DNA from: Oceanobacillus kimchii X50
GTDB taxonomy: Bacteria; Bacillota; Bacilli; Bacillales; Amphibacillaceae
Length of the DNA stretch: 64,000 bases
Direction of reading: 5' to 3'
NCBI RefSeq assembly: GCF_000340475.1
Contig: NZ_CM001792.1
Span: 3,248,592-3,312,591 of the forward strand
Shown here one piece after another: positions 17,698 through 25,980 of this stretch (its first letter is position 1; each line of letters starts with the position of its first letter). The translations under genes and the position numbers were made by a program. The notes below the pieces were generated by a model. That model ran no database searches, was not told the origin of the DNA, and saw only the letters and a program-made list of their open reading frames with translations.

Positions 17698-18210
17698 TTA
17701 AGCAGCTACTGTTGTTTTATTTTGTTTCTGTTTTCTATTTTTCCAAGTTTGTTTCATATATGGCATTACCCAACGATCTAATCCGTATTTACCAGCATTT
17801 GCTCCAGCTACGATGATGAAGATTGTCAGTAACACCATCTGTGCATTGGTGCTGACTGTTCCACTAAATAAGAATGCGAAGTTCATGGTGATACCCATTA
17901 AAGCAGCGAAGTTTGTGAATAATCCAAGAATTAATGCTATACCTACTAATACTTCTCCCCACATTACTAAAACTGTAAATAAATCGGCATTTGGTAGAGC
18001 AACTGCTTCTAAAAAGGCACCCCACCAAGCTTGAACTGTTGGATGTTCACCACCAGTTTGAGCAACAGCTCCTTGCAAGAATCCACTCGCATCAAATTCT
18101 CCCCCCATTAATTTACCTAAACCACTGGTTAACCAAACATAACCTATATACACTCGAATAATTGTCCATAACCCTGCAGCTACTTTATGATTTCTAATAA
18201 AATTCATCAT
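17698..18210 (-). CDS. DoxX family membrane protein
   Basis: A 170-aa protein with four membrane segments and the DoxX pattern: RVYIGYVWLTSGLGKLM in the first helix, a loop with WWGAFLE, then VMWGEVLVGIALILGLFTNFAA. DoxX-type proteins occur as subunits of thiosulfate:quinone oxidoreductase and as redox-linked membrane proteins; the precise role here is unknown. The C-terminal tail is basic and cytoplasmic. The upstream region contains a palindrome matching the Rex operator, which would fit a respiratory or redox role. Either of the first two adjacent ATG codons could be the start. Confidence 0.82.
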   Translation of the reverse strand: MMNFIRNHKVAAGLWTIIRVYIGYVWLTSGLGKLMGGEFDASGFLQGAVAQTGGEHPTVQAWWGAFLEAVALPNADLFTVLVMWGEVLVGIALILGLFTNFAALMGITMNFAFLFSGTVSTNAQMVLLTIFIIVAGANAGKYGLDRWVMPYMKQTWKNRKQKQNKTTVAA

Positions 18211-18254
18211 TGCCTTTTCACTCCTTATTTGGAATTAAATGAATTAATAACATT

Positions 18255-18270
18255 TGTTCAACATTTCACA
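18255..18270 (-). promoter_or_regulatory. Weak Rex-like half site near the DoxX start
   Basis: On the minus strand TGTGAAATGTTGAACA: one perfect TGTGAA half and a degenerate second half (4 of 6). It is 45-60 bp upstream of the DoxX start codon and may be an auxiliary site to the stronger palindrome at 18338. Confidence 0.35.
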
Positions 18271-18337
18271 TATTGTTTTATAGGATATCCTTATCACACT
18301 TTTATAATAGCACCTTCTTGTTATTGGAACCACATTT

Positions 18338-18353
18338 TGTGAATGTTTTCACA
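18338..18353. promoter_or_regulatory. Rex-like operator TGTGAA-N4-TTCACA
   Basis: A perfect 6+4+6 palindrome, TGTGAATGTTTTCACA, in the divergent region between the DoxX and ABC exporter genes. It fits the consensus of Rex, the NADH/NAD+-sensing repressor of Gram-positive bacteria. It is 128 bp from the DoxX start and 117 bp from the exporter start, so either or both could be controlled. Confidence 0.5.
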
Positions 18354-18413
18354 TATTAGTAACAAAGTAGTGAATACTTTTTGAACAATTAAAATTAAAT
18401 TGAAACTTTTCAC

Positions 18414-18432
18414 ATAAGTAAAGCGTACTTAT
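18414..18432 (+). promoter_or_regulatory. Inverted repeat ATAAGTA-N5-TACTTAT before the ABC exporter
   Basis: A perfect 7-bp inverted repeat with a 5-bp spacer that overlaps a possible -10 box TATACT (18430-18435). Its position, 38 bp before the ATPase start codon, suits a repressor site. It directly follows another TTCACA half site (18409-18414). Confidence 0.4.
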
Positions 18433-18469
18433 ACTATCGATGAATAAATTCAATCAAGGAGGTAATTGA

Positions 18470-19402
18470 ATGGAGCCTTTATTACATGTTCATAACTTGA
18501 AAAAGTCTTTTAAAGATAAACAAGCTTTAAAAGGAATTTCATTCGAAGTTCACCGTGGTGAAATCATGGCTATTCTTGGTCCTAATGGTGCAGGAAAATC
18601 TACTACAATTCGTAATATTATGGGAATTATGTACCCTGATAGTGGAACTGTTCAGTTTAATTATAATGGGAAAGGAATACCTAAAAATAAAATCGGATAT
18701 TTACCTGAAGAGAGAGGATTGTACAAAAATGTAAAAGTCATGGATATTCTATTATATTTAGCAGATTTAAAGGATTATCCAATTCAACAAGCAAAAGAAA
18801 GAGTACTTTATTACTTAAAAAAATTTGATTTAGAAGGAAAAGAAAATGTATCTATAGAAGAATTGTCCAAGGGGATGGGACAAAAAGTACAATTCATTGG
18901 TTCAATTATCCATGAACCTGATTTATTAATTTTAGATGAACCTTTTTCAGGATTGGATCCGGTCAGTCAGGACATTTTTAAAGACGAGATCTCACAACTT
19001 GCCGCTAACGGAACAGCAATCTTACTTTCCTCTCACCAAATGAATTTGGTAGAAGAAATGTGTGATCGATTGTTTATGATCCAAAACGGACAAAAAGTAA
19101 TATATGGTACATTAGATGATGTGAAAAAACAATATGCTAACTTTAAATGTACAATTTCAGGGAAAAATAGCACTGAACAGCTACAAACAATTCCTAACGT
19201 TGACCGAATTGAACAAAATGGAGATACGACTATTCTCCATCTTAATCAAGATGTAAATCCACCTCTTTGGTTACGTCAATTACCTGAGGATTTACATATT
19301 TCAGAACTGAAGCTTAATCGTATCTCACTCCACGAGATATTTATTGATATCGCTACCAACCAACATCTAATAAAGAAAGGAGAAGGTGAGATTTATGTAT
19401 AA
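18470..19402 (+). CDS. ABC exporter ATP-binding protein (NatA/YhaQ type)
   Basis: A 310-aa ATPase of a NatAB-type ABC exporter (Na+ extrusion or stress-related efflux in characterised relatives). Walker A is LGPNGAGKST, the Q-loop lies near GYLPEERGLYKNVKV, the signature is the variant LSKGMGQKVQ rather than LSGGQ, Walker B is LLILDEPFSGLDP and the H-loop LLSSHQ. A C-terminal DUF4162-like domain follows (about 225-305). The variant signature is typical of YhaQ-like proteins. ATG 18470 follows AAGGAGG. It overlaps the permease gene, so the two are coupled. Confidence 0.9.
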   Translation: MEPLLHVHNLKKSFKDKQALKGISFEVHRGEIMAILGPNGAGKSTTIRNIMGIMYPDSGTVQFNYNGKGIPKNKIGYLPEERGLYKNVKVMDILLYLADLKDYPIQQAKERVLYYLKKFDLEGKENVSIEELSKGMGQKVQFIGSIIHEPDLLILDEPFSGLDPVSQDIFKDEISQLAANGTAILLSSHQMNLVEEMCDRLFMIQNGQKVIYGTLDDVKKQYANFKCTISGKNSTEQLQTIPNVDRIEQNGDTTILHLNQDVNPPLWLRQLPEDLHISELKLNRISLHEIFIDIATNQHLIKKGEGEIYV

Positions 19403-20606
19403 TGCTTGGAAAGTTGCCAAATGGGAAATAAAACGTAATCTAAAGAATAAAACATTTGTGATTGGTCTATTTATCTCTCCTCTTTTACTTCTTTTATTTT
19501 ATTTCATCGGTAGTCTATTTTCAGATTCAAATGAATCCGAACAAATGACAGTATATGTAAATGATCAAATGGAAGTATTTTCAGAGTTTGAAAACATTGT
19601 AGATCAGCAAGGATTGGATTGGCAGATAGAATCTACAGATGTAAGTCAAGCAGAACTAGATGAAGTCGAAGAGGATAATACTGCATATCTGTTTATTTTT
19701 GAAGATGCAATACAGTCAGGTTTTGTCCCAATGCATTTAAGCGAAGATATTGATCCTGCTTTTATTGGCCAAGTCCAATCGTTAAGTGCTCCGCTCCAAG
19801 CAATGAGAGCTACAGACTCTGGACTCTCTAATCAAGAAGCTGAGCAGTTATTACAACCAGTTGTCTTTATAGATGAGACAACGATTGATGCAAATGAAGA
19901 ATCGGAAGCAATGGCGGATACCCTTCAACAAATCGTACCAGGTATTTTCGCAGGAGTAATTATGCTTTCCATTGTGTTTACTGGAATGGCGATTTTCCAA
20001 AGCGCTTCGCAAGAAAAGAAGGATAAAATCGCAGAAATCATTTTATCTTCATTAACTCCATCAGAACTTATGCAAGGAAAAATTATTGGTTACTTTGTAC
20101 TTGGATTAATTCAAGTTGTCGTATTTATTGGTATCATTCTTCCAGTTGCTGTATGGCAACTCGATATTCCTCTTTTGGAGTATATATTCGTACCTGAAAC
20201 CATCCTATTAGTATTTATTGCTCTATTAAGCTATTTAATGTTTGCTGCTATTTTTGTAGGAATTGGTGCAACAATGGCTGATGTCTCTACCGCTGGAAAC
20301 TTCCAGGGCATGGTAATGATGCTTCCATTCTTACCATTCATTTTAGCCGGTCCAGTCATCAGTGATCCAAATGGGATTGTCGCAACTGTAAGTACGTATA
20401 TACCTTTTACTTCTCCTGGGGTACTACTGTTACGGCTTACCTTTTTAGAAGAGTGGCCATGGATAGAAATTATAATTGCATTAGCCATTTTAATTGTGAG
20501 CATTATTATATTTATGAAGCTAGCAGGTAAAATCTTTCAAGTTGGTATTCTTATGTATGGTAAGAATGCAACGCCTAAAGAAATTTGGAAATGGATACGA
20601 GCGTAA
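19395..20606 (+). CDS. ABC exporter permease (NatB/YhaP type)
   Basis: A 403-aa membrane partner of the preceding ATPase. It shows the ABC2-type permease plan: one N-terminal helix (about 22-42), a large extracytoplasmic domain (about 45-170, acidic), then five or six helices beginning near IVPGIFAGVIMLSIVFTGMA, with the cytoplasmic coupling segment ASQEKKDKIAEIILSSLTPSELMQGKI. The frame is open from a GTG at 19386, but the ATG at 19395 is better spaced from AAGGAG/AAGGTGAG. It overlaps the ATPase gene by 8 nt. In an organism with an Mrp antiporter, sodium extrusion is a plausible but unproven role. Confidence 0.88.
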   Translation: MYNAWKVAKWEIKRNLKNKTFVIGLFISPLLLLLFYFIGSLFSDSNESEQMTVYVNDQMEVFSEFENIVDQQGLDWQIESTDVSQAELDEVEEDNTAYLFIFEDAIQSGFVPMHLSEDIDPAFIGQVQSLSAPLQAMRATDSGLSNQEAEQLLQPVVFIDETTIDANEESEAMADTLQQIVPGIFAGVIMLSIVFTGMAIFQSASQEKKDKIAEIILSSLTPSELMQGKIIGYFVLGLIQVVVFIGIILPVAVWQLDIPLLEYIFVPETILLVFIALLSYLMFAAIFVGIGATMADVSTAGNFQGMVMMLPFLPFILAGPVISDPNGIVATVSTYIPFTSPGVLLLRLTFLEEWPWIEIIIALAILIVSIIIFMKLAGKIFQVGILMYGKNATPKEIWKWIRA

Positions 20607-20609
20607 AAT

Positions 20610-20674
20610 AAAAAGTGTGAGTGATTTCCATAGGGACAGTCTCATCTATTCCCTGCTGGATTCACTCACATTTA
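20610..20674 (+). terminator. Terminator of the ABC exporter operon
   Basis: A long hairpin, outer stem TGTGAGTGA / TCACTCACA and inner stem TAGGGA / TCCCTG, followed by TTTACATTTT, just after the permease stop. Confidence 0.7.
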
Positions 20675-20723
20675 CATTTTCATAGTAATGAATTTTAAAA
20701 GTGCAAGATATAGATAGTAAAAA

Positions 20724-21011
20724 TTATTCTGAATGATCAACAAATAGTTCTCCTATTTGCTCGCGTTTTTCTTGTGCTTTAGCGTGGAGAGGTGAATTGC
20801 GGATATTTGATTCAATTTCCTGATACTGTTCCTTCGACGTATAAGCTCAAATAGCTGTTATTTCTGTTTGCTTTTCATTCACCCACCTACCGATTAACTT
20901 ACTTCCGTGTTCTAACTGATTAGGCAGTAAATATTTGTGAAAAAAATTATTAAAAACAGCTAAATTTTCGGATTTGATTTTGTATGTTTTCTTACGATAA
21001 ATTATTTCCAT
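20724..21011 (-). pseudogene. NIPSNAP-like gene interrupted by an in-frame TGA
   Basis: The minus strand holds a 95-codon frame starting at an ATG (21011) 5 nt after AAAGGTG and ending at TAA. It reads like a small NIPSNAP/ferredoxin-fold protein: MEIIYRKKTYKI, LLPNQLEHGSKLIGRWV, then EITAI, a TGA at codon 55 (complement of 20847-20849), and AYTSKEQYQEIESNIRNS. Homologous proteins usually have Trp at this place (the pattern AIWxY), so TGG to TGA is the simplest explanation. Both halves are otherwise intact, so the mutation is recent, or it is a sequencing error. Confidence 0.65.
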
Positions 21012-21353
21012 TCACCTTTCTTTCATTTTATATGGAGTCGATACATATACTGCATATAAGAAAAATTAGAGCAAACCTTGCTAGCTAAGACTTTTCCTTG
21101 AAGCAACAAGGCTGAGACAAAAGTATAGATACGAGATCAGTAGGAGCAATTAACATTTTCCACAAGCATAAGTTTATCTAAGTCTTTGTCTGTTGACGCC
21201 TTGCCAATCGCTCACAATTCTTTTAAAACAGAATTATACGATGTTAACTTAGGTACGAGGTGCTTAAAACTGGACAAAGATATTACTCTAAAACAGCAGT
21301 CTATTTACACAAATTTATACCAAAAGACATTTCCCTTAATGAGGAGGATATAC
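21012..21353. other. Intergenic stretch without a supported gene
   Basis: A reading frame is open upstream of the flavodoxin-like gene from 21186, but no ribosome binding site or conserved sequence supports it. GGCTGAGACAAAAGTA at about 21110 resembles the edge of the Bacillaceae repeat seen at 46550 (GGTTGGCACAAAAGTA), so this may be a decayed repeat. Confidence 0.3.
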
Positions 21354-21893
21354 ATGAGTGTAATTGTTTTTCACGGTTCAACAAGGGAGCATGGAAATAC
21401 AGAATTATTAACCTATCGTGCTGTCCCAAAGGAAGTAGGTACACATATATATTTACGAGAGTACCAAATCGAGCCAATTGTTGATCAGCGCCATGATGAA
21501 GAAGGATTTGATAAAATAGAAGACGATCATCAATTACTGATTGATCAATTGTTGCAACACGATACGATTGTTTTTGCTACCCCTATTTATTGGTATAGTA
21601 TGTCAACACCAATGAAGCTTTTTATTGATCGTTGGTCGCAAATATTAAGACATCCTAATTATGCGCATTTCAGAGAAGCTTTATCTAAAAAGGACGTATA
21701 TGCAATAATTGTTGGTGGAGATACTCCACAGATTAAAGGTTTACCTTTAGTACAACAATTTCAATATATTTGTCAGTTTTATCAGATGAATTTTAAAGGA
21801 TACGTTATTGGAAAAGCAAGTAAACCAGGGGAGATCACAATTGATCATCAGGCATTACAAGCTGCCTCCCACCTTTTACCTTCAATCAAATAA
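21354..21893 (+). CDS. Flavodoxin-like NAD(P)H oxidoreductase
   Basis: A 179-aa flavodoxin-fold protein of the NADPH-dependent FMN reductase / NAD(P)H dehydrogenase group. It opens with VIVFHGSTREHGNTE (FMN phosphate loop), and has FATPIYWYSMSTPMKLFIDRW, the characteristic flavin-ring contact motif. The last third (YVIGKASKPGEITIDHQAL) is typical for the family. ATG 21354 follows GAGGAGGATATAC; the frame extends to 21186, but no start signal supports that. It is a single gene; the electron acceptor is unknown. Confidence 0.85.
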   Translation: MSVIVFHGSTREHGNTELLTYRAVPKEVGTHIYLREYQIEPIVDQRHDEEGFDKIEDDHQLLIDQLLQHDTIVFATPIYWYSMSTPMKLFIDRWSQILRHPNYAHFREALSKKDVYAIIVGGDTPQIKGLPLVQQFQYICQFYQMNFKGYVIGKASKPGEITIDHQALQAASHLLPSIK

Positions 21894-21990
21894 TTTTTAT
21901 TGATTTTTCTAAAGAACAATCCCCTATCCGTCGATAATAAGAGATGATTCTAAAATTGCTGGGACCTAAGTGAGAATCTAATTTCCTATA

Positions 21991-22021
21991 AGAGGGAAAA
22001 ATGTAAGCTAATATTCCCTCT
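21991..22021 (+). repeat. Hairpin upstream of the amidase gene
   Basis: AGAGGGAA (21991-21998) and TTCCCTCT (22014-22021) form an 8-bp stem with a 15-nt loop. No T run follows, so a terminator is doubtful; an mRNA leader structure or remnant is as likely. Confidence 0.3.
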
Positions 22022-22141
22022 CTCGCGTTACTTTAAATAGGATGTTGTATTTGTTTTTTTATAATTATGTTTATTCTCATTATTTTTAGGTTATCCTAAG
22101 ACTATCATAGAATCTAGTAATCTCAAAAAGGGGAGGAACCG

Positions 22142-23278
22142 ATGAATAAGAAAACATCTATTACAACATTATTTTGCATGGCATTGATGATTGTCATGTT
22201 TAGCTATTTAGTATCACCTGTTATCACTTATGCTAATGATACAGAAACATATGAAGTTAGCTCTTCTACTTTAAATATTCGTAGTGCTCCTTCTAATGAT
22301 TCTAGAATTGTAGGTCAGTTTGTCAAAGGCAATCAGCTTACGACTTTTAAAGAGCAATATGGATGGGTTCAAACTTATTATGGTGGAAAAGAAGTTTGGG
22401 TAGCGAAGCATCATTTAACGCCAGTTTCTACTTCTAGCTCAGCTTCTACTTCGCCTGAAATGAAAGAGAACTTAACTGTAACTGTTGCAGCAGAAAGTGT
22501 AATGATTCGTGCTGGAGCTGGTACGAATTATAAAAATACACACTCTGTCTATCAAGGTGATGAATTTGATGTGATTTCTTCTGAGGGTGATTGGTACCAA
22601 ATTAAGTTACAAAATGGAGAAACAGGTTGGATTGCTTCTTGGTTAACTACAGAAGTTGGAGGAGTTGTTAGCGAGGAGACTTCGAGTAGTAGTCAAGAGA
22701 ACATTAGTAATCCTCCACAACAACAACCAGCAAGTTCAGGTTCTCTAGCTGGTTATACCATTGTTATCGACCCTGGGCATGGTGGTAAGGATCCTGGGGC
22801 AATTGGTATTGGAGATGTTCAGGAGAAAGATATCGTGTATAGCACTTCCAACCATGTAGTGAATCAATTAAAAGAAGCTGGAGCGAATGTAATTACTACT
22901 AGAAGTGGCGATTATTTTGTTTCTTTAGAAGAACGTGTACGGATTAGTAATGACTATCAAACAGATGCATTTATAAGTATACATTTTGATTCATTCCCAT
23001 TGCTATCTGTTAGCGGAACAACAGCTTATTATGCTCATAAGGATGATCAGCCTTTAGCAGCTGATATTCAGTCTTCTATTGCTTCTTCTGTAGAACTTAC
23101 TAACCGTGGTTCGATGCATGCAAACTATAAGGTGTTAAGAGACACAAACGCCCCGTCTGTATTAGTTGAACTTGGTTTTATTAGTAATCAATATGATGTT
23201 TCAATTGTGCAAACAAATGATTATCAACAGAGAGTAGCAACAGCAATTACTAATGGACTCATTCAATACTTCAAGTAA
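22142..23278 (+). CDS. Secreted N-acetylmuramoyl-L-alanine amidase with two SH3b domains
   Basis: A 378-aa cell-wall hydrolase cutting the bond between muramic acid and L-alanine. Order: signal peptide (1-31, ends around VITYA), SH3b domain 1 (about 35-97, STLNIRSAPSNDSRIVGQF), SH3b 2 (about 108-170, SVMIRAGAGTNYKN), a Ser/Gln-rich linker, then an Amidase_3 domain (about 203-377). The zinc and catalytic residues are visible in VIDPGHGGKDPGA, LEERVRISN, ISIHFDS and VLVELGFISN. The SH3b domains would bind the wall. GGGAGGA precedes the ATG. It is a single gene with its own terminator. Confidence 0.94.
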   Translation: MNKKTSITTLFCMALMIVMFSYLVSPVITYANDTETYEVSSSTLNIRSAPSNDSRIVGQFVKGNQLTTFKEQYGWVQTYYGGKEVWVAKHHLTPVSTSSSASTSPEMKENLTVTVAAESVMIRAGAGTNYKNTHSVYQGDEFDVISSEGDWYQIKLQNGETGWIASWLTTEVGGVVSEETSSSSQENISNPPQQQPASSGSLAGYTIVIDPGHGGKDPGAIGIGDVQEKDIVYSTSNHVVNQLKEAGANVITTRSGDYFVSLEERVRISNDYQTDAFISIHFDSFPLLSVSGTTAYYAHKDDQPLAADIQSSIASSVELTNRGSMHANYKVLRDTNAPSVLVELGFISNQYDVSIVQTNDYQQRVATAITNGLIQYFK

Positions 23279-23294
23279 TAATATAATGTTTACT

Positions 23295-23328
23295 GAACTA
23301 TCATCTCCGGAGGGTAGTTCATTTTTTA
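23295..23328 (+). terminator. Terminator of the amidase gene
   Basis: Stem GAACTATC / GGTAGTTC followed by ATTTTTTATT, 17 nt after the stop codon. Confidence 0.82.
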
Positions 23329-23420
23329 TTGTACTAAGAATTCGGCTTTGGCTTTACTTTTGTAGTACACGAAAACAATGCTATACTGTGGTTAAGCTAT
23401 AATATGAATTGAGGGTAAAT

Positions 23421-24698
23421 ATGAATAAAAAAGTGAAACAACTTATTGAAGATACGAAGAATAAGTGGCTTCTATCGAATTATACTTTAGAATCACATTC
23501 ATTTTTCCAAGAAAAATTGGACTCACACAAACCAGGATTCGTATTGTCGATGACTTGGAAACCTAGCAGTTCTGCAACTAATGATAATACAGAAGAAGTT
23601 GCTGAATTAAGTACGATTAACATTGATTTAAATTTAGATTCCGGCAATGTTCGTCGTATGTTATTTACTAATTATAATAACAATTTAGAAGAGAATCTCT
23701 TTCCAAATCAAGAGGATACAGAAACTATTATTGAGTGGGTTGAGATACAATCTGGATTAGAATTTGGAAGACAATTTACATTAATCGATCAAAGTGAAAC
23801 AGAATTAACATTCCAAGCATCTGTGGATAACATTTCCGTTTTCCCTTCTGGATCAATACAAATTAAATTTAATGAAGAAGGAAAGCTAGTTCAATTTACA
23901 ACAGACGGCGTATTCCCAGATGAATCACAACTCAACTGGGAGCCGTTTGCTTTAACAAGCGATATCATCAACCCAATTGCAGAAGAACAAATTCAATTAA
24001 TAGAGATCCCATCTGAAGAGAAAGAAGCTTGGATCCCTATCTTTGTTGTTTCATCTGTATTTATAACAAATGATGGTAATAAAGCATTATCTTATAATGA
24101 GGTGGAACGGCCAAACTCCTATATTGGAAAAGATACAGTTTTACGTTGGACAGAGCCAAAAGAAGGGACGTTACAAACCGTTAATCTGGAACCAAAATTA
24201 GAATTTTCAGAAGCAGAAGTATTTAGCCAAGCAGACATAATTAATAATGATCTACCTATTTCCAAAGAGTATCAACTTACCATTACCGAGAAGATTATTC
24301 ATTTTTTACAAATGAATTATCCACAAGATAGCGGAAAATGGAGACTAACCGGATTATGGCGAGATGCTGGTTATATTATCGGTCAATTATTACCTGTGGA
24401 AAAAGATAGTAAAGTAATAGAACATAAGATAAATGTTGTTATTGATTCTGAAAAGTTAGATGTACTAAATTATGTTGATACCGAGTCTTTATTAAATATG
24501 TATGATTTTCTTAGCCCAGCAAACACTCCAACGTTAACAGAAACCGAAGCTATAGAAAAATTATTACCTGATGTTGATATTTCACCGGTCTATGTATATG
24601 ACAAATCTACCTCACGTTATCGCCTTTGTGGAAAACTAGATTCTAATTTCGGTATACATGCTGTTACAGGCGAGATAGTATCGCTTGATGTTTTATAG
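23421..24698 (+). CDS. Protein of unknown function, possibly DUF4901 (YcdB/YcdC-like)
   Basis: A 425-aa protein that I do not recognise with certainty. No signal peptide or membrane helix is visible. Two similar stretches, SFFQEKLDSHKPGFVLSMTWKP early and WRLTGLWRDAGYIIGQL late, resemble the repeat of PepSY-like YcdB/YcdC domains. The protein is acidic and contains one Cys (RLCGK) near the end. GAGGGT precedes the ATG at 23421; the frame extends to a TTG at 23409, but that would overlap the binding site. It stands alone between two terminators. Confidence 0.6.
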   Translation: MNKKVKQLIEDTKNKWLLSNYTLESHSFFQEKLDSHKPGFVLSMTWKPSSSATNDNTEEVAELSTINIDLNLDSGNVRRMLFTNYNNNLEENLFPNQEDTETIIEWVEIQSGLEFGRQFTLIDQSETELTFQASVDNISVFPSGSIQIKFNEEGKLVQFTTDGVFPDESQLNWEPFALTSDIINPIAEEQIQLIEIPSEEKEAWIPIFVVSSVFITNDGNKALSYNEVERPNSYIGKDTVLRWTEPKEGTLQTVNLEPKLEFSEAEVFSQADIINNDLPISKEYQLTITEKIIHFLQMNYPQDSGKWRLTGLWRDAGYIIGQLLPVEKDSKVIEHKINVVIDSEKLDVLNYVDTESLLNMYDFLSPANTPTLTETEAIEKLLPDVDISPVYVYDKSTSRYRLCGKLDSNFGIHAVTGEIVSLDVL

Positions 24699-24736
24699 TT
24701 TTAAACAAAACTGTACTGAAAGAGTAGAACTTTAAA

Positions 24737-24792
24737 AGCCGAACTACATGATAGTTGTATCTAACCTCCATCTAATCATGTAGTTCGGTTAT
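24737..24792 (+). terminator. Terminator of the unknown protein gene
   Basis: Long stem GCCGAACTACATGAT / ATCATGTAGTTCGGT, then TATTTG. It separates this gene from the convergent nrd operon. Confidence 0.75.
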
Positions 24793-24907
24793 TTGTAATT
24801 CGCTCTAATATATGTATTACTGTGGATAATTTATTAAGAAAAATCTGTAGCTGCGATAAATCACAGTCTATTTTAACTATATAAAATTACATAGATATCC
24901 ACAAATT

Positions 24908-24938
24908 AAAAAAGCGGATTATTAATGTCCGCTTTTTT
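24908..24938 (-). terminator. Terminator of the nrd operon
   Basis: Stem AAAAAAGCGGA / TCCGCTTTTTT around a 9-nt loop. Its 5' arm on the minus strand overlaps the nrdF stop codon. Confidence 0.88.
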
Positions 24939-25980
24939 ATAAATCATCAAATCCATTTAAATCACTTGTTTTCGTATACTGACGAGATTTTTGTTCAAAG
25001 AAATCTGTTTTCGTACCATCAAAGTTATCCACATATGCACGGACCCACTTCATAGGGTTTTCCACATGTTGTGGATATAATTCTTCTAGTCCCATCATTC
25101 TCAACATTTTGTTAGCTCGATACTTGATATAACCATCCATGTCATCCATGTCAATACCTTCTAAATTATTTAACACGTAGTGAGACCATTCTATCTCTAA
25201 CTCAACAGATTGCTGGAAGCGATCATAGATCCAATCAATAAATTCAGCATTATTGTAAGATGGGTTTTCTGCTAAAGTAGCTCGAAATAGTTCGGTTATA
25301 AATCGTCCATGTTCTAACTCATCACGATTAATATAACTAATCATTGTAGAAGTTCCTACCATTTTATTTTGTCTTGCTAAATGGTAGAAGAACGCAAAAC
25401 CTGAGTAGAAAAACATTCCTTCTAATAGAGAAGTATACACAAGCGTCTTTAACATATTTTCCATACTTGGGTTATCCACAAACGCATTGTATTGTTCTGT
25501 TAACTGTTCATTTCTTTTTAATAATAAATCATCTGTTCTTCCTAACTGGAATGCTTCATTTTGTTCATTCCAAGAAACAACGGAAGACAATACATAAGAA
25601 TAACTTTCATTATGAACTGCCTCTTGTTGGGCTATTACCGCCATAATAGACTGAACAGAAGGATCGGTTGCGTATAAAGAAATTAATAATGCTGTTCTTG
25701 TCTGTGGTGCATCCAATGTGGATAACAATCCAATTATTTTTAGGTATGCATCTTGTTCTTCTTTACTTAATGTGGAAAACTGCTTAACATCGCTAGACAT
25801 ATTTACTTCATCTGCTTGCCAATAGTTTCCTACTAATCGTTTGTACATTTTATACCAGTGTGGATAAGCAATATCATTCCAATTTAGGATTCCACTTGAT
25901 TCTCCACCAAACAGCTTTGTGGATTTATTAGGATTTCTAGGCTCTAATGTTTTTGCTTTCTCAAGCATAACTTTTTGCAT
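24937..25980 (-). CDS. nrdF: Ribonucleotide reductase small subunit
   Basis: The 347-aa radical-bearing beta subunit. It assembles a dinuclear metal-tyrosyl radical cofactor that starts reduction of ribonucleotides in the alpha subunit. Metal ligands and radical neighbourhood are visible in QQEAVHNESYSYV, and later in LEGMFFYSGFAFFYHLARQ and NRDELEHGRFITELF. Association with nrdI suggests the manganese class Ib type. ATG 25980 follows AAGGAG by 9 nt, and the gene overlaps nrdI by 20 nt. The coding sequence holds an unusual number of DnaA-box 9-mers. Confidence 0.95.
   Translation of the reverse strand: MQKVMLEKAKTLEPRNPNKSTKLFGGESSGILNWNDIAYPHWYKMYKRLVGNYWQADEVNMSSDVKQFSTLSKEEQDAYLKIIGLLSTLDAPQTRTALLISLYATDPSVQSIMAVIAQQEAVHNESYSYVLSSVVSWNEQNEAFQLGRTDDLLLKRNEQLTEQYNAFVDNPSMENMLKTLVYTSLLEGMFFYSGFAFFYHLARQNKMVGTSTMISYINRDELEHGRFITELFRATLAENPSYNNAEFIDWIYDRFQQSVELEIEWSHYVLNNLEGIDMDDMDGYIKYRANKMLRMMGLEELYPQHVENPMKWVRAYVDNFDGTKTDFFEQKSRQYTKTSDLNGFDDL

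Noticed and set aside
20847..20849. TGA as a selenocysteine codon
   Set aside because: No SECIS-like hairpin was noticed, and the position is Trp in the family pattern; a point mutation is simpler.
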